From NCBI RefSeq assembly GCF_002156705.1, contig NZ_CP019893.1, positions 806,001 to 870,000 of the forward strand: a stretch of DNA of 64,000 nt, written 5' to 3'. Each line of letters begins with the position of its first letter. Positions within the stretch are counted from its first letter, which is position 1. The notes beneath the pieces were generated by a model. That model was not told where the DNA came from, did no database searches, and saw nothing but the letters and a program-made list of their open reading frames with translations. This stretch comes from Natrarchaeobaculum aegyptiacum. Lineage in GTDB: Archaea > Halobacteriota > Halobacteria > Halobacteriales > Natrialbaceae. Of the stretch, positions 8,070-15,937 are shown in pieces. The position numbers and the translations under genes are program-made.

Positions 8070-10361
8070 ATGGGGAGTAATACACTACTATCAACTCGAC
8101 GAATGGAACTCATCGTAAAATCACTCAGCCAGAAGGATGCCGGTCGCGGCCTCGCTGCAGTCGACGGAGCAGCGATGACTGAACTCGGTATTGAAAACGG
8201 TGATTACGTCTATATCAAGGGCGATCGCGGCGAGGTAGCCGCTCGCGTCTGGCCAGGATATCCCGAAGACGAGGAGTTGGGGATTCTTCGTATCGACGGA
8301 CGGCTTCGGAAAGCAGTCGGCACCAATATCGATGACACCGTCGATGTGTCGGCTGCCGATCTCCCGGCTGCAACGATCCTCACTGTAACCGCTCCAGAGA
8401 CACTGCGTGTCGACGGGGATCTTGCCCCCATCGTCAAGCGAAAGCTCAAAGGGCGGGCAATTGATCCCGGACAAACCGTCCACATTTCGCTCGCGCTTGG
8501 GCCCGGTTCGTCGGTCTCGAAACGACAGATCCCCATACAGGTCGCGGAAATCCAGCCAAGCGATACCGCCATCGTCGTCGAGTCGACGGAACTGAGCGTC
8601 GAAAAACGACCGGCCGAACGAGCGCAGGATCACGAGGAGTCGAGCGACGATCAGTTGGCGTCTGCGTCCCAGTCCGAATCACAGATCCAGACGGAATCGC
8701 CGGACATCACCTACGAGGACATCGGTGGCGTCGACGACGAACTCGAGCAGGTCCGTGAAATGATCGAGTTGCCGATGCGCCACCCCGAACTCTTCCAGCA
8801 GCTGGGGATCGATCCACCAAAGGGCGTGTTGTTGCACGGGCCGCCGGGAACAGGAAAAACACTCATCGCAAAGGCCGTCGCCAACGAGATAGACGCGTTC
8901 TTTACGGATATCTCTGGTCCGGAGATCATGTCACGATACTACGGTGAATCGGAAGAACAACTCCGGTCCGTTTTCGAGGACGCGACAGAAAACGCACCTG
9001 CGGTCGTCTTTATCGACGAGATCGACTCTATCGCACCGAAACGTGATGATACCAGCGGCGATGTCGAGCGCCGGATCGTTGCACAACTACTCTCATTGCT
9101 CGACGGTATCGAGGAGCGCGGTGAAGTCGTGGTTATCGGTGCCACCAACCGTCTCAATGCGATCGATCCCGCGCTCCGACGAGGTGGCCGGTTCGACCGC
9201 GAAATCGAAGTTGGCATTCCAGATCGAGACGGCCGCGAGGAAATCTTCGAGGTTCATACCCGTGGAATGCCCCTATCCAAGGAGATCGACCTCAGCGAGT
9301 ACGCCGTAGATACCCACGGGTTCGTCGGTGCGGACATCGAACAACTCGCCAAGGAAGCAGCGATGCGGGCACTCCGTCGTGTCCGCCCGAATCTCGACCT
9401 CGAGGCGGATACGATCGACGCGGCGGCACTCGAAGCGATCCGTATCGAGGACCGTGACTTCCAGCACGCGATGAGCAGCGTCGATCCGTCCGCACTCCGT
9501 GAGGTGTTCGTCGAGGTGCCGGACACTTCCTGGGACGAGGTCGGCGGTCTCGAGACGACGAAAGAGCGACTTCGGGAGACGATCCAGTGGCCTCTCGCGT
9601 ATTCACCCGTCTTCGACGAACTCCATCTCAGTGCGGCAAACGGCGTCTTGCTGTACGGGCCCCCAGGGACCGGGAAAACGTTGCTGGCCAAAGCCGTCGC
9701 AAGCGAAGCTCAGAGCAACTTTATTTCGGTCAAAGGGCCTGAATTGCTCAACAAGTACGTCGGTGAATCCGAAAAAGGAGTCCGAGAGGTGTTCGAGAAG
9801 GCTCGCTCGAACGCGCCAACGGTGGTTTTCTTCGACGAGATCGACGCCATCGCTGCCGAACGTGGGAGTGGTGGAGATGCTTCCGGCGTTCAGGAACGCG
9901 TGGTATCCCAACTGCTGACGGAACTCGACGGTCTCGAGGAACTCGAAGACGTCGTCGTGATCGCGACCAGCAACCGACCGGACCTCATCGACGACGCACT
10001 GTTGCGTCCGGGACGGTTCGACCGTCAGATCCACGTTCCGATACCAGACGAGCAGGCACGTCGCGAAATCTTTGCCGTCCACACGGCACACCGTTCGATC
10101 GGCGACGATGTCGAACTTGCCCGCCTCGCCGGTCGGACACAGGGGTACGTCGGCGCGGATGTCCAGGCGATCTGTCGGGAGGCCGCGATGGAGGCTGCAC
10201 GGGAGTACGTCGATGGGGTGACACCGTCGGACGTCGACGACGGTGTCGGAACGATCACAGTGACTGCCGAGCACTTCGACCACGCGATCAAAAGCACGAG
10301 CTCGAGCGTCGACCAAGCGACGAAACGCCGATACGAGGAACTCGAGCGGAAGTTCAACTAA
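8070..10361 (+). CDS. Cdc48/VAT-type AAA+ ATPase with two ATPase rings
   Basis: The 763-residue protein has the full Cdc48/p97 layout. A double-psi-barrel N domain covers residues about 12-190 ([31 protein letters not shown]). A polar linker follows, then ring D1 (Walker A GPPGTGKT near residue 256, Walker [11 protein letters not shown]) and ring D2 (GPPGTGKT near 528, [10 protein letters not shown]), each with an arginine-finger segment ([17 protein letters not shown]). Members unfold proteins or remodel complexes. The homologous start is residue 12 (ATG 8103), but the TATA geometry fits 8070. It is divergent from the injection-system operon. eCIS loci usually carry an AAA+ ATPase (Afp15 class), though that one has a single ring, so this may be a dedicated partner or simply one of several haloarchaeal Cdc48 paralogues. 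Confidence 0.95.
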   Translation: MGSNTLLSTRRMELIVKSLSQKDAGRGLAAVDGAAMTELGIENGDYVYIKGDRGEVAARVWPGYPEDEELGILRIDGRLRKAVGTNIDDTVDVSAADLPAATILTVTAPETLRVDGDLAPIVKRKLKGRAIDPGQTVHISLALGPGSSVSKRQIPIQVAEIQPSDTAIVVESTELSVEKRPAERAQDHEESSDDQLASASQSESQIQTESPDITYEDIGGVDDELEQVREMIELPMRHPELFQQLGIDPPKGVLLHGPPGTGKTLIAKAVANEIDAFFTDISGPEIMSRYYGESEEQLRSVFEDATENAPAVVFIDEIDSIAPKRDDTSGDVERRIVAQLLSLLDGIEERGEVVVIGATNRLNAIDPALRRGGRFDREIEVGIPDRDGREEIFEVHTRGMPLSKEIDLSEYAVDTHGFVGADIEQLAKEAAMRALRRVRPNLDLEADTIDAAALEAIRIEDRDFQHAMSSVDPSALREVFVEVPDTSWDEVGGLETTKERLRETIQWPLAYSPVFDELHLSAANGVLLYGPPGTGKTLLAKAVASEAQSNFISVKGPELLNKYVGESEKGVREVFEKARSNAPTVVFFDEIDAIAAERGSGGDASGVQERVVSQLLTELDGLEELEDVVVIATSNRPDLIDDALLRPGRFDRQIHVPIPDEQARREIFAVHTAHRSIGDDVELARLAGRTQGYVGADVQAICREAAMEAAREYVDGVTPSDVDDGVGTITVTAEHFDHAIKSTSSSVDQATKRRYEELERKFN

Positions 10362-10419
10362 ACGGTAGCGCGGAGTCCCCTTCCTCAAGCGCGAGCGAAG
10401 CGAACGGTAGGGAAGGGAG

Positions 10420-10652
10420 GAGCGCATTCGTATCACCTTCGAGGACCTAACGGACATCCGCGACCGAATCGGCGCGTCGTAGACGACAAGTGGGCGTTCC
10501 GAATGCGCTGCGAATACGTCGAATACAACGCCGAATCGGTTGGGGTCTCGGTGAAGCAAGTCGCGTCGGCGTACACGTCGAAGCGGTGCTCCGAGTGCGG
10601 ATTCACAGAAATGCAAGGAGGAAGCCCACGACTTCGGTCGTGGGGTTACTGA
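10420..10652 (+). pseudogene. Decayed TnpB (IS200/IS605-type OrfB) C-terminal fragment
   Basis: Two pieces of a TnpB-like protein survive in different frames. The first, 10420-10482, reads [17 protein letters not shown] and then meets a stop; it is the FEDL block around the RuvC catalytic glutamate. The second, from 10491 to a TGA at 10650-10652, reads [16 protein letters not shown] and then [11 protein letters not shown], the first half of the zinc ribbon. The second CxxC is deleted and the sequence jumps straight to the element end. There is no start codon and the frame is broken, so no product is expected. Confidence 0.85.
10625..10644 (+). mobile_element. Right-end hairpin of the decayed IS200/IS605-type element
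   Basis: CCCACGACTTCGGTCGTGGG is a perfect 8-bp stem with a TTCG loop (CCCACGAC / GTCGTGGG). It sits immediately after the zinc-ribbon remnant of TnpB. In this element class a subterminal hairpin marks the right end and the 3' end of the guide-like right-end RNA. It also ends next to the stop codon of the convergent oxidase gene and may act as its terminator. Confidence 0.6.
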
Positions 10653-11729
10653 CTAATCTACTTGTTCCCATGGACCCCACTCGGAGTCACCGGGTTCGTC
10701 ACCCTGGGTCCACCACCGGGCTTCCCACGTTTCGCCGTCGTGGCTAACCTGGTCTCCTTCGTTGTAGACCACATCAGGTCCCCATTCATCAGCGTCAGGT
10801 GAGTCGTCATCGTTACCACTGTCGTCGTCCTCGACGTCCACGACGTGTTCCCATGGACCCCACTCGGAGCTGCCGGGTTCGTCACCTTGTGTCCACCAAT
10901 TGGCCTCCCAAACAGCACCATCGTGAACGACTTTATCGTCACTCACGTAGGTCTCATTAGAGTCCCACGCGTCGTGGACGGATTCATCACCGTTGTCGGG
11001 TTCGTCACCGTTGTCGGGTTCGTCACCGTTGTCGGGTTCGTCACCGTTGTCGGGTTCGTCACCGTCAAACTCAACATAGGAGCACGAATAGAACGCTTCC
11101 GGCGAATCGGACCGTTGCCAGACCGTGTAGATTACGTGCTCTCCACTGCGCTCAGGTACATCTACACCATCGATGGTTATTGTTCTATCAGGGCTAAAGG
11201 GATCAGTCTCGTGGATCAATTCCAGGTCATCCCATGCAAGCCGAGTGTCTGGGTTCCATCCATCCTTGGTGATGTAGATTTGGAAGTACTCGGTTTCGTG
11301 TGGCGCGGATGCTTCATAGGTAAGCGTCTGCTCACCAGGCTCTATCTCCGTTATCGGCCAGTCACCTGGTTCATTGAACGCTTCGTATTTATCGCGTGAG
11401 GCGCTACAAAGTTCACCATCATCAATGAGTTCCTGGTGGTTGCTGTCAGCGTCCAGGATATTTATTTCGTGCCAGTCATAGATTGCCTGCGGATTCTCCC
11501 CGTAGGCATATTGGCACATCTCGTTGTCCCCATCGTCTATGAAATTGCAGTAGTACGTCTGACTCGCTGGATCCTCCATGGATCCATGCGCAGCGGCCAC
11601 CTGTACCGCAAAGATTCCGAGAACCATTACAAAAAGGGCCATTACCCCTATTTTGGCGATACGTGATCTCGTAACATGCGGCGCCCGATTACTTTTATTC
11701 GTATTTTTCAATGGTTTATTTGTAGTCAT
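10653..11729 (-). CDS. Secreted AA10 lytic polysaccharide monooxygenase with two CBM5/12-like chitin-binding modules
   Basis: The 358-residue precursor has a signal peptide (basic, then MALFVMVLGIF, cleavage after VAAA at residue 47) that leaves His48 as the mature N-terminus. The mature sequence starts HGSMEDPAS, the AA10 signature. The second copper-brace histidine is probably in YDWHEIN, and an aromatic residue in SPEAFYSCSYVEF is a candidate axial ligand. The oxidase domain ends near residue 230. A linker of four DNGDEP-type repeats leads to two aromatic modules (residues about 247-292 and 312-358), each containing WWTQGDEPG. The family oxidatively cleaves chitin or cellulose; these modules favour chitin. 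The stop lies right beside a TnpB relic, but the last module looks complete. Confidence 0.93.
   Translation of the reverse strand: MTTNKPLKNTNKSNRAPHVTRSRIAKIGVMALFVMVLGIFAVQVAAAHGSMEDPASQTYYCNFIDDGDNEMCQYAYGENPQAIYDWHEINILDADSNHQELIDDGELCSASRDKYEAFNEPGDWPITEIEPGEQTLTYEASAPHETEYFQIYITKDGWNPDTRLAWDDLELIHETDPFSPDRTITIDGVDVPERSGEHVIYTVWQRSDSPEAFYSCSYVEFDGDEPDNGDEPDNGDEPDNGDEPDNGDESVHDAWDSNETYVSDDKVVHDGAVWEANWWTQGDEPGSSEWGPWEHVVDVEDDDSGNDDDSPDADEWGPDVVYNEGDQVSHDGETWEARWWTQGDEPGDSEWGPWEQVD
10983..11054 (-). repeat. Four 18-bp tandem units encoding the oxidase linker
   Basis: Four consecutive units of 18 bp (TTCGTCACCGTTGTCGGG on the plus strand, the first with one change) encode GDEPDN repeats of the flexible acidic linker. 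A partial fifth unit follows. Unit number probably varies between strains by slippage. Confidence 0.9.
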
Positions 11730-11814
11730 CGCGATTCAATTTTACATTGGATGGGTCAGTATATATTGTTTTGTATTGGAGATGGGAATGGAAATTAAGG
11801 TGTTTATTTCAGGC

Positions 11815-12396
11815 TAGTTTATCTCTGGTTGATCTATTTCTCGTGTGAACCCGTCCTCCGTGCTTTGTAGGTTCCGACGGCGACGTCGAAGAAGGGATCT
11901 TGGGCTGTGACCTCCTCTACGGCCTGACGGCCGTGGCATCCGGCCACCGGATGACCGGCCTGCCGAAGCAGGACGTTGCGGTTCCGACCCGCACTCAGAG
12001 GGAACCGGCAACATCTCGGACGACACAGTCCTCCGACGGTCCGCGAGAGTCGACTCTCGCTTGATACCGGCGAAACTCTCGTTTTCTCCCTCGCTATAGG
12101 GCTGTGGCCCGGTCACGCAGGCCCATCGGAATCGATGGCATTGCCGTGTGACGAGCAGACCGCGTTCGTCACCACCCCCTGTCCGTTGGGGGCCGGCGTC
12201 TCACCGATTCCGTAGCAGTTTCCAGTATATTGGGACCCGAGAAAAACCTTCGGTCGGTCATCCAGTCCGGCCACAGTACGGTGGTCTGTGTGTCCTGAGT
12301 GTCCGCTCGGCCCCCGCCTGTTCGTTCCTCGGTTCCGACGCTCTGTCAGAACACTCGTCACTCACGGGAAGGCGGGGGTGTGCGCTCGTATCTCTA
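11815..12396. other. 582-bp stretch without a recognisable gene; hairpin-rich, possible mobile-element relic
   Basis: No open frame here has haloarchaeal coding character. The stretch holds a cluster of perfect small inverted repeats: ACGGCC/GGCCGT at 11919-11934, ATCCGG/CCGGAT at 11938-11952, CCTGC/GCAGG at 11959-11972 and a 16-bp palindrome CGAGAGTCGACTCTCG at 12044-12059. On the minus strand a GAGGAGGTCAC string near 11910-11920 resembles the right end of haloarchaeal IS200/IS605-type elements. A short minus-strand frame (GETPAPNGQGVVTNAVCSSH, 12137-12196) may be a degraded transposase tail. This reading is tentative. Confidence 0.3.
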
Positions 12397-12861
12397 TCAG
12401 GCCTCGTCGGCGGCCATCTCACGAACGGCGTCCCACTTGCCCTCGGACTCGAGGTGTGACTGCAACTCGTCGGCGTAGCGCTGGGTGAGCCGTTCGGCGG
12501 CCTCGAGTTGTTCGGCGTGTGAGTCGCCACTGCCGCCGCCGAGGCCGAGTGCACCCTTGATCGAGTCGACGACGCTGCCGGAGCCGCCGGAGCCGCCGGA
12601 ACCGCCCTGAGCACCACCCATGCCGCCCATCCCCGCCTGGATGTTGTCCAGTTCGGGGATGATCTGGTCGACCTGTTCGGTGTTGGCGACGATGCGGGCT
12701 CGCTCCGGGTCGCCGGGGTTTTCGATCTCGAACTCCGTCGCGGTCATGATCAGGCTCCACTGCTGGTTGGAAAACTCGGAGCCGTCGATCTGGCTGGCGA
12801 ACTGCTGGTCGACGGTCATCCGATCGCCGACGATTCGATCGGTCCACGAGGAGTCGCTCAT
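12397..12861 (-). CDS. Haloarchaeal DUF5799 family protein
   Basis: The 154-residue acidic soluble protein starts MSDSSWTDRIVGDRM. An alpha/beta N-terminal half (residues 1-75) contains QQWSLIMTATEFEIENP. A Gly/Met/Ser-rich flexible linker (about 77-115, with repeated GGSG) follows, then a helical C-terminal segment from about residue 115. Sequence and layout match what I know as DUF5799, a conserved haloarchaeal family of unknown function. It is a single gene, not overlapping its neighbours. Confidence 0.8.
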   Translation of the reverse strand: MSDSSWTDRIVGDRMTVDQQFASQIDGSEFSNQQWSLIMTATEFEIENPGDPERARIVANTEQVDQIIPELDNIQAGMGGMGGAQGGSGGSGGSGSVVDSIKGALGLGGGSGDSHAEQLEAAERLTQRYADELQSHLESEGKWDAVREMAADEA

Positions 12862-12927
12862 ATCCGGTAGTTGGTCGGCTCTCGCAAGAGCGTTTCCCTC
12901 CGCACACCAGCGGACGCACCCGGAGAC

Positions 12928-13428
12928 TCACTCGAGTCGTTCGGACGTCTCGGCGTACCGACTCGAGAGTTCGACGTAGCGGTCGGCGGTCGAGCGAAGA
13001 CGTGGATCGTCGACTTCGGCTTTCGGTTCGGCCGGTGCGCCGGCGACGAGCGTGTTCGGTGGGACCTCGGTTCCCTCGGTGACGACGCTGCCGGCGGCGA
13101 CGACGGCGCCTTCTCCGATCACGGCGCCGTCGAGGACGACCGCGTTCATCCCGACCAGCGCGCGTTCGCCGACCACCGCGTCGTGGACGATCGCGCTGTG
13201 ACCGATCGTCGCGTAGGGCTCGAGTTCGGCGTCTTCGTGCATGACGGCGTTGTCCTGGACGTTCGCGCCCTCGCCGACGACGATCGTGCCGTGGTCGCCC
13301 CGGAGGGTCGTGTTCGGCCAGACGCTGGCGTCGGCTTCGACGATCACGTCGCCGATGACGACTGCGGCCGGGTCGACGTACGCCGAGTCGGCCACCTGCG
13401 GTTCCGTTCCGTCGAACGAGCGAAGCAT
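12928..13428 (-). CDS. Gamma-carbonic anhydrase family protein (left-handed beta-helix)
   Basis: The 166-residue protein from ATG 13428 consists mostly of hexapeptide repeats (VVIGDVIVEADASVWPNTTL, then GANVQDNAVMH and GERALVGMNAVVLDGAVIG) that fold as a left-handed beta-helix. A C-terminal helix follows (residues about 140-166). The three histidines that bind metal in the family are present as GDHG, MH and IGH. Such trimeric YrdA/PaaY-like proteins bind metal; not all are active carbonic anhydrases. An upstream in-frame start at 13509 would add 27 atypical residues, so the ATG before MLRSFDGTEP is preferred. Confidence 0.88.
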   Translation of the reverse strand: MLRSFDGTEPQVADSAYVDPAAVVIGDVIVEADASVWPNTTLRGDHGTIVVGEGANVQDNAVMHEDAELEPYATIGHSAIVHDAVVGERALVGMNAVVLDGAVIGEGAVVAAGSVVTEGTEVPPNTLVAGAPAEPKAEVDDPRLRSTADRYVELSSRYAETSERLE

Positions 13429-13705
13429 ACACGTGCCTGTCGCCGGCACGGTCTTCAACGTGCCTATCGTGGGGCGGTGTCGAGACCCAACCGACTCGAG
13501 GAGGATCACTGTCGCTGCCTGGACGGCTCAGCGGTGTCGACCCTACTTGCGTTGGCCACACCATTACAACTGACCCGCTCGCTTCTCAGAGTGCAGCGGG
13601 ACGAATGCCTGCCCCGGCACCCACTCCGCTGCCACGTCCTCGACCAGAGACCTTGCCCAGCGAGCCTCCCATCCCACCTCAGAACCAGCACCGTCTCGAG
13701 GCTCG

Positions 13706-14086
13706 CTACAGCGATTTTTCGGCGTACAGTTCCGGTTTCAGCGCGTCGTGGACCTTACAGAGGTCGTCCGCGCGGTCGAAGATCTCCGCTGCGGTCTCCT
13801 CGTCGACGTCCGCATCGACGCTGACGTCGAAGGAGATCGCCTCGAGTTTGTCGTCGTCGTTCAGGTCGCCGGTGATGGCGATTTCGATCTGACCGAGGTC
13901 GTCGACGCCGCGTTGCTGGCCGGCCACCCGGAGGGCAGGGACGTAGCAGGAGCCGTAGGCGGCCAGCAGTGCCTCGAGGGTGTCTGGAGAGTCCTCGCCG
14001 GTTGCGTCGATATCGGTCTCGAACTCGCGGATCTCGTTCGTGGCGCTGTACCCTTCCTCGGAGATCGTGGTGACGGTCTTTGCCAT
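13706..14086 (-). CDS. OsmC family protein
   Basis: The 126-residue protein from ATG 14086 starts MAKTVTTISEEGYSATNEIR. It keeps both family cysteines, in AAYGSCYVPAL and DDLCKVHDAL, which in OsmC/Ohr act in thiol-dependent reduction of organic hydroperoxides. The middle strand set (QIEIAITGDLND and FDVSVDADVD) matches the family fold and the length is normal. The longer frame upstream adds an unlikely MPAPNVFAPA extension, so the downstream ATG is taken. Neighbours share its direction but are not obviously co-transcribed. Confidence 0.87.
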   Translation of the reverse strand: MAKTVTTISEEGYSATNEIREFETDIDATGEDSPDTLEALLAAYGSCYVPALRVAGQQRGVDDLGQIEIAITGDLNDDDKLEAISFDVSVDADVDEETAAEIFDRADDLCKVHDALKPELYAEKSL

Positions 14087-14193
14087 GCCACTCGCGACGT
14101 CTACGGCGGGTGCAAAAACGTTTGGTGCCGGCACCCGATCCTCCGAACCGGAAAACGACGTACAGGGACCGCATGCGGTTGTTAATGCCCGAT

Positions 14194-14895
14194 CTACAGT
14201 TCGAACGGCTCGTCTGCCTCGAGGACGTGGACCTCGGCGTCGCTGACCGCGGCCTCGAAGTCCGCGGGGTCCTGCTCGATCGGCGGGAACGTGTCGTAGT
14301 GCTGTGGGAAGGCGTGGTCGGCGCCGGTCCAGTCGACAGCGACGCCGGCCTGGGTCGGCCCCATCGTGAAGTGGTCGCCGATCGGGACGATGGCCGCGTC
14401 AGGTGCGAGGTGGTCGCCGATCACGTCTTTCATCTCCGACATCAGGGCGGTGTCGCCGGCGTTGTAGACGGTGGTCGAATCGTCGTCGGTCGGGTCGCCG
14501 TCGGCGATCACGAACCCGGCGGGCATCCCGCCGCTTGCGTCGTTTTCGGTCATGATGCCGTTGGTGTGGTCGGCGCGAACCATCGTCACGGTGGCGTCAC
14601 CGCAGTCGACGGTCCCCCCGAGGTTCATCCCCATGCCGCCGACGGCGTCCTCGAAGCCGAACTCCTCCTGGCAATACGAGACGAGTTCCGGGGTGGCGAC
14701 GAGCGTCGCGTCCGAGAACTCGCCAGCGTGAGCGATGTGGTCGGCGTGGCCGTGGGTCAACAACACGTAGTCCGGGTCGTCGACGTCGGCCGGTTCGAGA
14801 TCGGTCTTCGGGTTGTCGAAGAACGGATCGATCAACAGGTCGGTACCCCCTACGGTGACGTGCCACGTCGAGTGGCCGTGCCAGGTGAGTTCCAT
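14194..14895 (-). CDS. UPF0173-type metal-dependent hydrolase (metallo-beta-lactamase fold)
   Basis: The 233-residue protein starts [13 protein letters not shown], as UPF0173 proteins do, and carries the metal motif [13 protein letters not shown] near residue 48. Further expected ligands follow in [21 protein letters not shown] and [12 protein letters not shown]. The family hydrolyses unknown small substrates with a dinuclear metal site. Length is normal. It stands alone upstream of a 600-bp non-coding stretch. Confidence 0.9.
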   Translation of the reverse strand: MELTWHGHSTWHVTVGGTDLLIDPFFDNPKTDLEPADVDDPDYVLLTHGHADHIAHAGEFSDATLVATPELVSYCQEEFGFEDAVGGMGMNLGGTVDCGDATVTMVRADHTNGIMTENDASGGMPAGFVIADGDPTDDDSTTVYNAGDTALMSEMKDVIGDHLAPDAAIVPIGDHFTMGPTQAGVAVDWTGADHAFPQHYDTFPPIEQDPADFEAAVSDAEVHVLEADEPFEL

Positions 14896-15522
14896 GGCAG
14901 TACAAGCGTTTGGTTCTCGATATCTTAAATGTAGGTGGGCGACTGGGGGTTCTCAACGTAGACGAGGATGCGTCTCGCGGAGACGAAACCGTAGTGGAGA
15001 CGTCGGGGGCCGTCCGTCGCACCGACATGGGCGATCGACCGGGGAGTACGATTCTGACCGAAATACACCGAATTGCACCGGTACCTCAGCGCCCGCTGCG
15101 GGTTGTACGATCACCACCCTTTATAGGGCGGGTCGGGAAACCCGGAAACGCCGCAGGCGACTGACACACCACGTATGCGGCCGATCGCAGTTGCGGTCGA
15201 CGTTCGAGCGGCACGCCGTCGTCGACAGCGGGCCGACCGCACACCTCGGTCTGGCGGCCACGTGATGGCCGCAGTTCGACGACACCCTCGACGTCGTAGG
15301 CCACCGGGGACGCAGACGGCTGTCCCCCGCTGGCCTCGATCGCTACGTCCTCGAGTGACAGGTCACGAACTCGTGGCGTCCTCGAGCCGTGAGTCACGAA
15401 CCAGGAGTTGCGACGCTGACCGCGTGATCACCGGCCCGGTCCCGTCGGTGTCGCGCTCGACGGCGCTGCGCTCGAGAGCCGCGATGCCGTGGCGTTTTTT
15501 ACCCCCGACCCGTACGACGGGT
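14896..15522. other. 627-bp intergenic stretch without a confident gene
   Basis: One minus-strand frame (15086-15397) contains a plausible run VRDLSLEDVAIEASGGQPS but degenerates on both sides and has no start context; it could be a decayed gene. A TATA-like CCTTTATAGG lies at 15118-15127. I see no tRNA cloverleaf and no strong repeat. Confidence 0.4.
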
Positions 15523-15786
15523 ATGCTCGCACTCACGCTCGAGGAGTTCATGGTCGAGTTGAACGAGGGGTCGATCAAGAACGTCGGACCGACGAACAAG
15601 TCGGCGACGGTCAAACTGTTCGACGTCGAGTCCGCCGAGGCCCGGGAGTTCGGCGACAAACGGGTCAAACTGGTCTTCGAGGACGAAGACGGCAACGAGG
15701 TACAGGTCTCGCTGTTCCCGGAGGACGTCCGAACGATCGTCAGCGACGTCGAGGCGCTCGAGGACGATTCGCCCGTGTTCGAGTGA
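15523..15786 (+). CDS. Small conserved acidic haloarchaeal protein, function unknown
   Basis: The 87-residue protein from ATG 15523 starts MLALTLEEFMVELNEGSIKN. It is acidic, soluble and mixed alpha/beta, with a strand-rich centre (ATVKLFDVESAEAREFGDKR, VKLVFEDEDGNEVQVSLFPE) and an acidic tail. The much longer frame upstream is Arg-rich and lacks haloarchaeal codon character, so it was discarded. I cannot name the family. Confidence 0.65.
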   Translation: MLALTLEEFMVELNEGSIKNVGPTNKSATVKLFDVESAEAREFGDKRVKLVFEDEDGNEVQVSLFPEDVRTIVSDVEALEDDSPVFE

Positions 15787-15937
15787 GCCTCACGATCGCC
15801 GTGATCGCCGGAATCTCGACCGCTGGCCGGGTCTGGAACGGACACTGATCAGGCCCGTACACCGGTGGTCCCGTCCGCGTACGCGCTCGAGTCTAATTCG
15901 ACAACCGTTTTAGGACGAACCTGCTTGAACCGAGTAG

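Noticed and set aside
10983-11054. Regular 18-bp repeats considered as a CRISPR or regulatory array
   Set aside because: The units are contiguous without spacers and encode the GDEPDN linker of the oxidase.
15086-15397. Minus-strand frame with VRDLSLEDVAIEASGGQPS
   Set aside because: Only the middle is protein-like; the ends are Arg-rich, with no start signal or recognised family. Mentioned as a possible relic only.
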